This document shows positions 42,875 to 55,070 of a stretch of DNA of 64,000 nucleotides, one piece after another. Origin of the DNA: Sclerotinia nivalis (taxonomy: Eukaryota > Ascomycota > Leotiomycetes > Helotiales > Sclerotiniaceae); the NCBI GenBank assembly GCA_029531795.1, contig JAPEIS010000014.1, positions 372,001 through 436,000 on the forward strand. The letters are read 5' to 3'. The notes under the pieces are model-generated. The model ran no database searches. It worked only from the letters and a program-made list of their open reading frames with translations, and was not told the DNA's origin. Position numbers and translations under genes: made by a program. Position 1 is the stretch's first letter; the number at the start of each line of letters is the position of its first letter.

Positions 42875-44149
42875 ATGGATTATTCACATTATTATGGCCA
42901 ACCGGCCGCCTACAACACACAAAGCCAGGATTATCAGCAATATCAGGACAAGTTTCAATGGCGACAGCTTGCTCCTGAATATATACAACACAAAGAGCAT
43001 TACTCTTATCACCCAGCCAATTACAACATGCAGAGCCACAATTATCAGCAATATTCAGACACTCTGCAATGGCGACAGCTCGATCCTGCATATATACAAT
43101 GCGGGCGTAAAGACAATCGACCTTCGAAGCCGGTGACTAAAAAGCCACTGGACCCTACACTGCTCCTCAACGGAGTAATAATCTGGGTATACGAACAGTC
43201 ACCAGATAAATGGGGAGTTCCGGCAAAACCCTTCATCTGCTGTCGAACCTCGGGAGGTCATATATGCACGCAGAGAGAATTGAACGACGGGGGATATAAT
43301 CATCCATTCTTAGTACTGGATCATTATCAAAATCCGGAGTCGAGAGAAGAGGGTGATATAATCTTAGATATTGTTCCAATTACTAGCTTCGGAGGAAAAT
43401 CAATTCTGCAAACGTATAGCGACTTCACCCATTGCAAGCGTATGAACAGTCTGCCAATTGAGTTCAACTTGAGTAGAAAACAGGACAGGCTGAGAGAGAA
43501 TGAATTGCTTGACAGATTGCAGAAACCACTGTTGGGTCTAGAAAGTGGACCAACCTCTAGACAGCTCTTTGTCGAAGTCAACCACATTTACCGTGTGTCG
43601 GTAAAGCAGGTGCATGCTTATAGCGCAAAAAAATCGGAGATAAGCAAATATGTCCGATTGAATAAGGAAGGCTACGATGAGGTGCGCAGCAAATTTGTAT
43701 TGCCAACCGATGAGAAAATTTTTGGCAAACGAATTGAGACACGTCCACACACCTCACAACTGACACCAAAAATGGGCGAGGCACCATTGCTGAAACGAGC
43801 AGGCTTCTATCCCGTTGGCTTCAATTGGGGACAGGCAGGCCGACCGATAACGCCGGAGCTGGATGAAACGTCACTGGAACAGCCGATGGCTTTTAATCCT
43901 TTAGCCTGCGAGTTCGTGCCATCACCTCCAGTGTCCGAAGATGACCGATCTTCTTCATCTGGTTCTGAGTCTGAAGCCGACCTACCTCCATTGGAATTTT
44001 CTCCTCCCAGCGAGCCTATGCTACCGACCTCATCTTGCGAGTCAAATCCACGATGCCACTGCCAGTCCGACAACGACATGTGCTTGTTTTGCGACACTGA
44101 ACTCAAACATGACCTGAGAAACTTTTTAGCGAAAGCACTATTTATGTAG
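42875..44149 (+). CDS. Unknown-family protein, paralog C (intronless, with N-terminal repeat)
   Basis: The chosen ATG at 42875 gives 424 residues; an in-frame ATG at 42842 would add 11 residues. Two imperfect copies of a 38-residue unit lie at the N-terminus (shared text YQQY, QWRQL, P-x-YIQ; DNA spacing 114 nt). Family blocks follow: NGVIIWVYEQS (1), FICCRTSGGHIC (Cys cluster), GGYNHPFLVLDH (2), GDIILDIVPITSFGG (3), FVEVNHIYRVSVKQV (4) and YVRLNKEGYDEVRSKF (5). The intron that splits block 3 in the other three members is missing here. The C-terminal 90 residues are acidic, Ser/Pro-rich and end in a Cys-rich patch (CHCQSDNDMCLFC). No membrane segment. Function unknown. Confidence 0.8.
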   Translation: MDYSHYYGQPAAYNTQSQDYQQYQDKFQWRQLAPEYIQHKEHYSYHPANYNMQSHNYQQYSDTLQWRQLDPAYIQCGRKDNRPSKPVTKKPLDPTLLLNGVIIWVYEQSPDKWGVPAKPFICCRTSGGHICTQRELNDGGYNHPFLVLDHYQNPESREEGDIILDIVPITSFGGKSILQTYSDFTHCKRMNSLPIEFNLSRKQDRLRENELLDRLQKPLLGLESGPTSRQLFVEVNHIYRVSVKQVHAYSAKKSEISKYVRLNKEGYDEVRSKFVLPTDEKIFGKRIETRPHTSQLTPKMGEAPLLKRAGFYPVGFNWGQAGRPITPELDETSLEQPMAFNPLACEFVPSPPVSEDDRSSSSGSESEADLPPLEFSPPSEPMLPTSSCESNPRCHCQSDNDMCLFCDTELKHDLRNFLAKALFM

Positions 44150-45586
44150 TTAGCGAAAAATAAAAACTCAAATAACTTCAAATTCATGATCTTTCCAATT
44201 CTGAACTTTTTTTTTGTGAAACGTGTTACACTGATAATTTCTATTTGAAGAAATATTACTGCTTGTCTAAATCTCTACATCAGTTACCGTACCAAAAAGG
44301 AGGCGGGTAACGTGACTCCAAAAGGTCTATATAATCACTTCGATTCAACCTAGTTTAGAATAAAAAATGCGCAACTTCAACTTTATCATTTTGTATTCAT
44401 TACCATCGTGTTTACTACATCTCATAAATTATAATAATTACAGAGTTAAAAATAACATTTTTTTTGGAATATAATCAATGTCTTGGTGGCCGATGCCAGA
44501 AGATATTGATTTGAATTGTTTTCAAGTTGAGAATTTACAATTTTATTATTGAAACAGTATGAAATCTTTCAAATTTGGATATAGTTATTATGTAATTTTT
44601 GATTTAAAATAAGTTTTTGAAATTATTAACATTTATATAATTTTGGTGAGGTCTTTGATAGAGATCAAATAATGCTTATGGAATTCATGCACGCAATTAT
44701 CATTTTCGGGTACTTGGTGGCAGGATTTTCTGACTTGATAGGTGAATTATTCTCCCTGGAGAATATGGGTTCTGGATCTTTGGACATTGCCATTCACTTA
44801 CTAATATTGAATAATACCACACCAAAGAACAATTTGTACCTTGACATCTAAATATGTGAGCAGTAGTATAGTGAAAGTCTCTATCTAAAATAACTCTAGC
44901 ACAGTCAGGAAAAGATGATATAGATGGAGTGATAAAGTTGGGTGTATGCGAAATATGATGGGCTCCAATTCCAGATATAGAACGGTAGATTAAATTTGCT
45001 CAAGCTCTGATACAAAATACACCACTAGGAATCATGGATCTTAAAGTCAGATGAAAGGTTTGGATAGGCAAAAAGCCTTACTGTCAATAAAGAATTAGGA
45101 GAAGATATATCGTCTCTTTAAGCCCTTGTATATAGCAAACAGCCACCTCTTTCATTAAATGTCTAGACTCCTTGTTTCATAGCCGACTTCAGTCCCTTAT
45201 GTCTAGAGATGAAAAAATCTGGAGGTGCATTTGAAGTGAAGGTTTCCATCGCTAATTCACTAAAATAACAATGAATATCAACAATCAATTTCCAATCAAT
45301 TTGTTTTCTATAGTAGCCAACCACGATAGTGAATTGAAGAGTTGTATTCACCACAAGGTCCTGTCGGCAAGGCTACGAAGTTTCTCATCTTCCAAGTCAG
45401 AGTTTTCCAAAATATTTGTACAACAACCATTGCAAATTCTTGGGTACCCTTGAATCAACAGAGTAACTTTGGAAAGCTCGCAGCTTTTCCTAAAATTATC
45501 AAGCTTCTTCAGACATCCTAGTCTTCATTGAATAGGAATTAATTCTTCATTGCTTCCGTACAGTTTTGATTTTGCAATATATCAAA
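44150..45586. other. AT-rich intergenic between paralogs C and D
   Basis: No gene found. The first 600 bases are especially AT-rich. The promoter of paralog D should occupy the right end. Confidence 0.5.
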
Positions 45587-47438
45587 ATGACTGGTCGATA
45601 CAACGACTTTCTCAGCTCTTTGCCTGTGGATTTCACATCATATCCATCACCTGCAGCCTCTCAATATCCGAACTATCAATCTCAGAGTGGTACTCAAGGG
45701 TATAACACGCAACATGCCCAAGGAGAGCCGGCTACTCCCTCCCATGGATATGGTCAAATAGCGAACATATACCAAAATGATGGTCAAAGAGGCAACCTGT
45801 ACCGAAATGGTGGTTATTCTCGTGACACTACATACAACCAAGGCACGGCATTTCCTCCGCCTCATGGAGTTGGTCAAACGATCATCCCCGTCCGCCCACA
45901 ATACAACCATGGCAGTTATATGGGTAATGTGCTTTATTGCCAGGGCCCGACAACTCCTCAACAAAATGGATTTGGCCAAGTAGTTACCCCTATCTGCCAA
46001 TCTGCTTTTATGCCGCAGGAAAACAACAACCATCCAAGCTGCCAGTTCAATCCAACTCCGCAGGGATATGTAAATTACTACAATCCTCTGTATCAGTTCT
46101 CTCCCGCTCCGCAGAGCAACCCTTCGTTCAACAATACAACTAGTTCAATTGTCAGTCCAATTGCATCGGCTGCTGCCAATCCGATGCGACATCAGTACAA
46201 CACTCCTCCTCGTTTGGTCACACCTGGCGCATCTGCTTCATATAGAGGGTATCTTATGACGCCTTCCAATCAATATCCGTTGAGAGCTCCAGTCGATAAT
46301 GGAGTGGGCCAGATGTTGACGAACACCTCAGTCCCACGCACACCACAGTCAACACTGGCAGGCCTGTCGGACAGAATTCACAGTGCCACCCCTGATGATA
46401 ACTACATTGCCATCAAGCGAAAACCTGCAATGAGGCCCAAGAATGATCCAATTCATGCAGAGGATGTAATGCATGGATCCATTGTATGGTTATCCAACCA
46501 TCAAGATTGGCATGCGCCGATCATATGCGTCCAGAACCATGAGTGTAATGACAAGATCAAAGAAATCGATGGTCATAACCACCCAGTTACGATTTTGAGA
46601 ATCAATCAACGTCATGGTTCGGACATCATTGGAGATGTTGTGCTCGACATTGCAATCGTAAGTCTTCATCCTCCCGCATCCTCGTCATTGATCTCAAATC
46701 TCGTTCTGTGACAGTCCGGGTAGACACTGCTGTTTACTGCTGCTCTTTCATCACATCTCTGCGTTTCCATCTCCATGTGCACAAGCTCCATACCCTCGCA
46801 TCCATTTGCTCAAAGGCTAATGCTAACTGTCATCATGATAGATGACAACTCTATGCGGCCTCAACCTTCAAGGATATGTCCACAAGTTGCGCACCCTTGG
46901 CCCCGACACATCCAAACAATGGTATCTCCAAGAAACCATGCCATTGTCGTGGGTACCACAGCAAACATCCAACCTCAAAGGCTCCAAACTTGAGGAGGTT
47001 ATAAGACATGAAAAGCGCTTGGAAACCGAGCATCATGCGGAGCTCAATGAACGTGGGAACACCTTGTTGTCTCTATCGCGGGGAACCATGCAAAGACGAA
47101 CGTACATGCGAGTCCATCACATTTACGCAGTTCCCATCAAGCAATTGCAAGCTTGCAATCGATACGCAAAGCTTGCACATATGGTTCGCTTAGATGAGCC
47201 CAGCTATCGGAGGGTGATGGAAAGCTTGAATTTAGTACCGGATCCATGGGAATCTAGCGTCGAGAGAAGCGTCGCATCCGCTCCCCAGCGCCTTCGAGAT
47301 CTTCGGGACGCGGAGATGGCTCGGGTGAATGCTGTTCGAGTTACCGATCATCTGCGCCTCCAACAGGAGGCTGCTGACCAGCAAAGGTCGCCGACCGACG
47401 TTGCTGCGGGTGAGCTAAATGGTTATGAGGACTTGTAA
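45587..47438 (+). CDS. Unknown-family protein, paralog D (Gln/Asn/Pro-rich N-terminus)
   Basis: ATG at 45587 has A at -3 (atcaaaATGA). Exons 45587-46657 and 46842-47438 joined over a 184-nt phase-0 intron (donor GTAAGT, branch TGCTAACT near 46,820) give 555 residues. Residues 1-280 are low-complexity, rich in Gln, Asn, Tyr, Pro and Gly, like yeast prion-like or condensate-forming segments. Family blocks: MHGSIVWLSNH (1), IICVQNHEC (Cys pair), DGHNHPVTILRINQR (2), GDVVLDIAI|MTTLC (3, intron at the shared position), YMRVHHIYAVPIKQL (4), MVRLDEPSYRRVMESLNLV (5). The C-terminus is helical and charged. Next to paralog C on the same strand. Function unknown. Confidence 0.82.
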
Positions 47439-48695
47439 AGTACTTATAACTTAAACAAACTTGGAAATATGAAGTTCTTCTGCGTTCCACTTGTGGGAAC
47501 CAGGGAACAACTTTTGCATACAGATACGATACTATTGCGCACATAAATGCTGTTGAGGGGGGGGTTCAGTTGCCTTGACGTGAGTTGAGGTGGCGAGTGA
47601 GGGAGGTATTGATGAAAAAACGCTGGGTAGGCAGGTAGAACAGCAATGCTCATATTCACCTTTCGGAGTCCGAAGCAGCGAAGTTCTGGAAATTTGATAA
47701 AAGATAAATGGCAAGCATGACAAAAATTATGATGTTTTGATGGGTTTAACGGGGGGTTTGGATTCTGGATAAGATACGAAGGGCGAAAGGTTGTAACAGT
47801 CGAGCGACCTTGCAAGTAGATATCAAAGTCAATATACGAATGCCTTTATTTCATCCCACCTTGCCACAAAACATGTCGTGAATCATTGTGGATGTTTCCT
47901 ATATTTGCATGTTGACAGTTAAAACGATTGCACATAGGTAGAAGGGAAGATTCGACACACCTATGATTCACAATGATTACCTTTTCTTGCTTTTTTTGCA
48001 TCCATTTCATTCGTTTTCTTCCACCACATCACGTATTTCTCTTCGACCTCATCCATCAAGCATACTCACTTTTGACCGCGAGTCCACCTCCGCGCAGCCA
48101 ATTCACAGGAAAACCCATAAAGACGTGCAGATCAAAGTCCACATTTCTTCCTCTCCGCCACAAGGTTAAAAAAACACCCCCACTAAACCACTAAAAACCG
48201 CGAGCGCATAAAAGTGATCAAAAACTAATCCGTGCATACATTAGTTGATGCATTGAGATATGTGACTAATGCAGTAGCTCACGAGTGCCCACAATAACCT
48301 CCACACAAATCCTGCCACGTGCATGACAACCACGCAGCTATGGTAGGGACGTGTTAGGGGCCACGATGGTCCAGACTACACACTACATCCCCTAGGAAGA
48401 GCGCGCGTGCCCTCGGGCTACGAATTAGGATAGCCCTTTGAAGCATTCAGCGTCATATCAATTTTGGGATGCTGCTTTTGAGGATTTAATCAGCAGTAAG
48501 TAATTGAAAAGCCTGGTTCATACAGATAGAGGGCATATGACACTTGCCATGGTACATACGTCCAATGTATGCGAACATAGCCAACATTCAGGCTCAAAGT
48601 CACATGAAAGTCAGACATCGTCGATGAAACATACGATAATTTACTACTTCTTTGAACTAACTACATGATCCCTCATAGGTACAATTATCAGAGCA
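47439..48695. other. Intergenic between convergent genes
   Basis: 3' flanks of paralog D and of the aldo-keto reductase gene. Only short frames; nothing recognisable. Confidence 0.5.
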
Positions 48696-49916
48696 TCACA
48701 ACTCGGGAGTATCGGCAAAGCAAGCGCTATCCATGCCCTTTGGGTATCTCGCACCACCGACCTCTACCTTTTCAATAGCCGTTCTTATCTCCCTCTCCTC
48801 TTCTCTGCTAAGCTGCACACGCAATGCCCCCACGTTTTCTTCCAAGTACTTGATCTTCTTTGTTCCAGGGATCGAGATAACGTCGTCTCCCTGAGCAGCC
48901 AGCCATGCTAATGTCAATTGTCCTGGTGTGACACCTTTCTTAGAGGCGATTTCCGCCAACTGTTTTACCAGAACAAGATTCTTGGGGAAATTCTCTTCAG
49001 AGAAACGAGGGACCATGAGACGGAAGTCGGAGGGCTCGAAGTCGGCTCGGGATTTGTATTGCCCTGTGAGAAAACCACTGCAAATAGGTCAGCCTGGGGT
49101 TGATACTTATGAGGGAGGACATTTGTTGAGGTCATACCGGCCGAGGGGTGAATAAGCAACGATAGCGATGCCAAGCTGGCGGCAAGTCTTCAAGACATCA
49201 TTTTGTTCAATATCCAATGAAAATGGAGAGTATTCGATTTGGACAGCATCGATATGGTGGACTTTCTCTGCACGGCGGATCGTCTTTGCACTAACTTCTG
49301 AGAGACCCAGATACTTGACCTTTCCCTCTCTATTGACACATTCATTAGCATGGCTTCAACATGCCGTATCTCGTTGTATGCTGCACAAACTCACCTCTTC
49401 AATTCAGCCATGGCCTCCACTGTCTTCTCAATAGGGGTCTTTCCATCTACCCGATGACAATAATACAAATCGATGGTTTTAACCCCCAATCTTTGTAAAC
49501 TCTTCGCACACGCTACTTTCACATACTCCGGACTGGAATCAATTGAAAAACTTCCATCTGCACCAACTTTATTTGCAAATTTCGTGGCCAAGAAAATCTG
49601 ATCACGTTTCCCGGTTCGTTTGAACCATTTGCCAATTAGGTCTTCGGAATCCGCATACATGTCTGCTGTGTCCCAGTTGGTTTGTCCAAGCTCGTAGGCT
49701 CGGTCGAGGACCTTGAAACGCTCTTCGTCGGATTCGGTGCTGCCGCTAGTGGGGAGTCAGTAGGTTCACTTGGGATGAGGGTGTGATGTGTGAGATATGT
49801 GTATGAACTAGGACCTGGGGAACTTACTAAAAGGTACTTAAACCCATAGTTCCAAAGCCTTGAGCGACAACGTCGGGGCCATACTTGCCCAATTTGCGAG
49901 TTGGAAGATGAGGCAT
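48696..49916 (-). CDS. Aldo-keto reductase
   Basis: An NADP(H)-dependent cytosolic oxidoreductase reducing aldehydes or ketones; the substrate is unknown. Four exons on the minus strand, 49916-49828, 49745-49395, 49329-49138, 49077-48696, with introns of 60-82 nt, all phase 2, give 337 residues. It starts [20 protein letters not shown]. The catalytic tetrad is visible: Asp and Tyr in [16 protein letters not shown], Lys in FLATKFAN and His in DLYYCHRVD. Cofactor-binding marks include [23 protein letters not shown] and [17 protein letters not shown] (phosphate-binding IPGTK). The sequence belongs with the fungal and plant AKR13-type (YakC-like) enzymes. It begins about 1.2 kb past paralog D in convergent orientation. 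Confidence 0.95.
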
Positions 49917-50858
49917 TGTCGAAAGCTGTATGTGGATATGTTGTTTGATGTTTTTTTGAAGTGAATAAATTATCGATCGATGTGGCAGAGAACTCTCATG
50001 GCGGACGCCTTCTGTTCTCTTTATACGTCTCCCCTCGTTCGTCCCATGTCTCCGCATTTGTCACCTAACTCCATTTCCAGCCTCTACCCCACCAACAAGC
50101 GCCGGATATACATCCAAAGTTAGATAACCTCCGATCAGGCATTGTTGTCCATGTATTCAGTCCCATTAGCGACGACAATGATCATGGTTCTATTTTGGTT
50201 AGGTGGGTTTGGTGGTGATGTGGTGACAACAATGAGGTTGATGACGATCTAGGGTTTTAGTGCATGCATATTAGTGGTTCCTCCTCACAAGAGAGCCCCA
50301 GTAAGGCCCGATCACAACCCCACAAGAGCCCCGCACGAATTCATGATGACAAATATGACAGTACTGCAAGCAGGTGTATTTCAAATCAGGCTAATTATAT
50401 GAGCTGAGTATTATATAGTTTCTGTCATATAGCATCATCGAACTCAATCCCTCAAAAGCTGATCTTGAGGGCTACGGAACCAACAATTTCAACAATTTAA
50501 GTATGAAGGCTTTTATCAGCTACTTGCTACTTGTAAGTTTCCAAGTGGCTGCGGATGTAGAGAATACCAAGAAAGGAAACTGAGTATGGGGCCCTCTGGT
50601 AATCATGCACGTCACAATATAATGAGACAGGCAGTGGATACAGTGGATATAGTGGATACAATAAGCAGATGTTATTCTGTAACTAAGAATTGTATGAATG
50701 CCAACACTAGAAATGAACAGAAAACGATATTGTACAGCTGCCATATACTTTGATTTGATCTCCGAAAAGTCTCAGAACAAAAATCCATGCCTGATTAAAA
50801 CAAGCTAGACATCCGCAGACGTGCTTCATACTTCACTATGCGGGGAACTAAAGGAGTA
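49917..50858. other. Intergenic upstream of the aldo-keto reductase
   Basis: Promoter side of the reductase gene; no other gene seen. Confidence 0.5.
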
Positions 50859-51242
50859 CAGTAGAACCCCGCTATACCGGCCCGAAATATTTGATCGATA
50901 AAATCCGGTATGAACAGGGTTCCGGTATATCAAGATCAAGCAATCAGGTATTAATGAAATCTGTATAGTAATTCAAGCCCTAATGGCTCTAATCTTAAAA
51001 TCTTAGCCCTAGTCCCAGACCTATTAAAATTTGAGGGTCTATTATATGATACATCCATGGAAAAAAAAAATACACAAACCTTTTCCCAGTAATTTTTGTA
51101 TCGGAATTATAAAATTTTGATCGGTAATTATTTTGGTACCGGAATTCCGATACTCATATATAAAAAAATAAGGTTTTAAAGAAAGATGACCAATATATAC
51201 GGAATTCCGATAAAAAGTGACCGGTATAGCGAGGTTCTACTG
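50859..51242. mobile_element. Pogo/Fot1-like miniature inverted-repeat element, 384 bp
   Basis: The left end reads CAGTAGAACCCCGCTATACC and the right end is its inverted copy with a single C/T change; the repeats extend about 24 bp. TA dinucleotides flank both ends (50857-50858, 51243-51244). CAGTRGAACCTCG-type ends are typical of pogo-family Tc1/mariner transposons. The interior repeats 'ggaattccgata' and 'ccggtat' motifs, is AT-rich and has no transposase. Confidence 0.88.
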
Positions 51243-51244
51243 TA

Positions 51245-51871
51245 TCCGCTTCCATTCGGATTTTGGAAATATCAATGGATATAAGCTAAAAGTGGATAAT
51301 AAAACTTTGCAATTATATGCATTGTTCAGCTTCCCCGGCTTTGGATTAATTGGGTTAAGTAGGATGCTAGTTTGTTGAGTTTATACGGTACTGTACCTCC
51401 CAACTTCAAATTTCTTACAGATCACTAATGTTCGATCCTTGTGATTTGTCACTGACAGGCACAGCGTGACATGGATCAAGGAGAATAGCGATAAAAATGG
51501 CTGGCTGGTCTTCCGTGGCACAATGGTGCTAAGAAGTTTTTGAACTTTAAATTGTATGCAATGAACTCTACACCACACTCTCAAAGTTGAAGAGCAACTC
51601 TAGTCAACCGCGAAAAATTGACCCCTGAGACTGAGACTATTAATGAGCCCGTCCTAGAGCAAAGCCAAGTCACCAGACCGAATTCCATCGGTCAGAGTAC
51701 GAAGAAGTGAAAATTATCTCCTTTTAATTTTGAAGTTTCGGAAAGAGATATTCCTAGTAGTTAAAGATTCCTGCACGGTACTTGGCGCCCTTTACGTACT
51801 CTTTTGCGTAAGCTCTAGCTAGTTGAGGCTCAAGTGATGGACAGCTGCTGCCAAATGACATATCCTATCAT
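51245..51871. other. Intergenic downstream of the F-box gene
   Basis: Nothing recognised. Confidence 0.45.
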
Positions 51872-53527
51872 CTAACAGCAACGGCCTTCCATTGCGATGC
51901 ACAAACAACGATGCTGCTCGGTAGGCGTCACGGGATTAAGAAACCAGAGCCGTGCATGTTGAGTGTTATTGAACTCTGCTAGCTCATTTTCATAAATCAA
52001 CTTAAGGTCATGATCTCTAAAGTACAACCTAACCTCTTCTGCCTTTGTCTTTTTGTGCCAATGGCAACAACACATTGGTCCTCACGCAACTGTCAGAGTG
52101 ATCGCATTCGCCTGGCACTCAGCCGAGAGCTTTGCTAACCAGGGGTGGCTCTCAAATACCCTGTATGTTGAAGGGCTCGTGGAAGAATGAAATTTGTATC
52201 CAGGAAAATCTCTCAAATGAACAATCTTCAAGTTTGGCGTATGCTCCTTCATCTCCCTCGCTAGGCTCTGTATCGGTTGTAGCATACTCTCTAGAACTTT
52301 CGCATCTATACCGCTGCAATTAAGTCTTAACAATACCAGTGCAAACGGGAATATTCGTCCCGATTGAAGTTCTAAATGTGGTGGCATGGCGTCTTCCGTG
52401 CCGGAGAGTAATGTCGAAACACCGATTTCGAATTCTTGGAGAGCCACGAAATCGTGTAACTCCGAGAAATCCGTGCTTCTCTGTACATGATTGCCTAAGA
52501 ATACCCTCAACCGCTTCAAACGATGTTTGAGATGAGAGAGGCCCTCAAAAAGATCCGAAAAGCAAACCAAGTTATCATCGCTGACACCATAGCACGGCCA
52601 TGGTTCTTCATAAGCGAATGTTTCCAGGAGATCTAAACTTTTAAGGAAATCGACGAGATACCAAGAAGGTATGTTACAGTTGGCTATATCCAATCGCAAG
52701 AGTGTCGAGTTCGTTGGGTATATCGGTCGGCTAATGTTATTCGAAACGCGAAGATACTTCATCGTGAACGTGCGCAGAGATGGCAACGTGAAAAACTGCA
52801 TCATTGACTTGAGTTCGTCGGCTTCTTTTATGAATAAGTTGTGCAGTGAAATCATGGGACCCTCCTGCCAATCAGGGTCAATCTGGATCGTTGCAATTCG
52901 CCTAGCGAATGGGCCGTAAACGGAGTCATTGTATTCTTGTCGTGGCTCGTAAGCAATGCTAAAGAAGTCATTCATGTTCATGGTGCCGGGTATCGACTTC
53001 TTTACTTTGGGGTGTAGATGATCCTTCAAGTTGGGAAGTAGGGCCTTCTTTAGTTGCGGAAGTACGCTTAGAGATAACTGCGTCAAATACCAGACCGACA
53101 AATGTTGCATGGCCAAGCTAGTCGCTGTCTTCGAAATGGGTCCCTTCGCTTCCACTGCCGATAAAAGAAGACTACTGGCTTCCTTTAATGACGGGGCTAG
53201 TTTATATGAATTCTCTGCAAGGTAGAGCACATAACCCGGTCTCGCGCCAATATGGTCACTATTTCGATCATCTTTTCTAGAATAATCATCGAAATATCTC
53301 AGATCAACAGAAGATACCAGGGCGGCGAGGTCCGGGTTTCTAGTAATGGTTCTCAAGAAAAGCTTCAGCATATCTATGCCTGTAGCTATAAAAATGCTGT
53401 ATAAGCCAGAGATGACGATATTGTAAAGGTGTTTGGAGCACCTGCTGAGCGATGCCCGATGGGCTTCCCCTACCAATGCGTCCATGATTTCGAGAAGAAT
53501 TTCATTTGGAAGGCTTTCGAAGAGCAT
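51872..53527 (-). CDS. F-box domain protein
   Basis: F-box proteins connect targets to SCF ubiquitin ligases; the target is unknown. The frame continues upstream to 53,578 only with non-ATG starts, so the ATG at 53525-53527 is chosen. The F-box is at the N-terminus (MLFESLPNEILLEIMDALVG, then LSRCSKHLYNIV). About 440 residues of leucine-rich, irregular repeat-like sequence follow, as in fungal F-box/LRR proteins. The simple frame ends at 52082 (481 residues). A donor two bases before that stop (GT at 52085-52084) and an acceptor at 52030-52029 open a second exon, 52028-51872, in frame, adding about 52 residues with a Cys-rich end (HRCLCIAMEGRCC); the total would be 532 residues. The second exon is plausible but unproven. 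Confidence 0.8.
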
Positions 53528-55070
53528 AACGTCGGTGTTCTGTTCTGGTACGAAAGTCGTGTCTCGTAGTTTTACCAATTTAAAAAAACTTTGTCATGAA
53601 AAGTTGTCAGCATCAAGTCAAGGATTAACAAATGTCTTGTGACTGGATACCAACAAAGGTGTGTGAATGAAATTTCTGATACTGAATTAAAAATGCAGAT
53701 ATGAGATGTAAGATTTCATGTTGTTCCAAATACTTATTCTGAAATGTTGCTGGTGATATTTGAAGAAGCTCTACCTCTCCATTTGAGCATCCTAGTGAGA
53801 AGAGGAAAGCGCAACCAAAGTTTTATCATGAGATAAGGAAAGTATCTTATGTTTGGCAAGTGCTTCTTGTGACCAATAGCTCAAAGCAAAGTGTGAGCCT
53901 CACAAAAGTCCTCGATGATCTAGACAAGCAATTCATTCGATTCATTCGACAACTTGTCGATAGACATGGTAATCTGCCCCCACCCGGAATCCTACCGAGA
54001 ATTGAATTGATGAGTTTCTCCTCCGGCAAAGAAAAACAGGCGACAAGATTTATGGGGTTTTGTTAGCAGGTCTAATAAGTATGTTCAGACTGTTCTTTCT
54101 CTTCGCCTTGGCTGTGTGAAATGACCTTTCGTCACTGCAGGGTTCATTTTTGCCATGTTCCGCTGGCTAGACTAAAAGGCAACAAGATGGAATGCACTTG
54201 ATAATTTTCTAGTAAGTCTGACAATAAGGGCGAAAGATGCAGAAAACTTGGATATTATCTAGTAATTATCAAATTCCGCATCACTCGGTTTTCCTGATGA
54301 AAGCAGAAAAAGAGATTCTTTGAAATAGACACCGCTGCTCAATCCCCTCAAACACTCCTTTAGCACACCTTATTTATATTTGAGATAGCACCGTTGTTTA
54401 GGACATAGTGGTGGTAAGGAAAAATGAGTATAATTGTTTGAAGATCGATGTGCTCGTAGCCTTTGAATCAACCAGTCTAATTATTTGGGGAAAAAAGAAA
54501 CGTTGTTCACTTGTGCAAAATCTCCATGAAAAAAAGACAAAGGAAAAATAGTATAACCAGAAATATATCAATAAGCAGAGACCCGCCGCTAGTTCTAGCC
54601 ATGATGGTGGACGCGTCGATACCTAGTTGTGTAGGGATTTGTAAGTTAGCCATTTACCAACTAGTATTGTTTTTGCCCTCATTGTTGGCGCGAGTACGTT
54701 TTTTAAATACGCATAATCGTGGTTCAAGGTGTGATATCATAAGAGGAACGCTGTGTCTCACATTCACGCTTCTGTTCGTATGCGAAAAACTCAAGGCGTT
54801 TGCAAGCTTGTAATAGAGTAGTGAAAGAGGGCACTGAAATAATACTATCTAAGAGTTTCAGATATGACAACCAAATGCCTGCTTGGTACATCGCGTCCGC
54901 CTCAGCGTGATTGACTGGATTGAAACTCCTGGCGCTGATTCCTTCGACACTAAAGCTCCTGACTGATTCAAGGCGAGAAGTGAAAAAATAGTCCCCAAAC
55001 GTACATTTCTTCTAATCTTTCCCTTTAACAAGAAATGCTGTGATACAACAGCCCGCGAGAAAATTTCGCT
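53528..55070. other. Intergenic, no gene seen
   Basis: Promoter side of the F-box gene at the left, then short frames on both strands with no recognisable sequence, AT-rich near 54,300-54,600. Confidence 0.45.

Noticed and set aside
43807..44187. 126-codon minus-strand frame opposite the end of paralog C
   Set aside because: It mirrors the Ser/Pro/acidic codons of paralog C; no independent evidence.
45647..46033. 128-codon minus-strand frame opposite paralog D
   Set aside because: Antisense shadow of the repetitive Gln/Pro-rich region.
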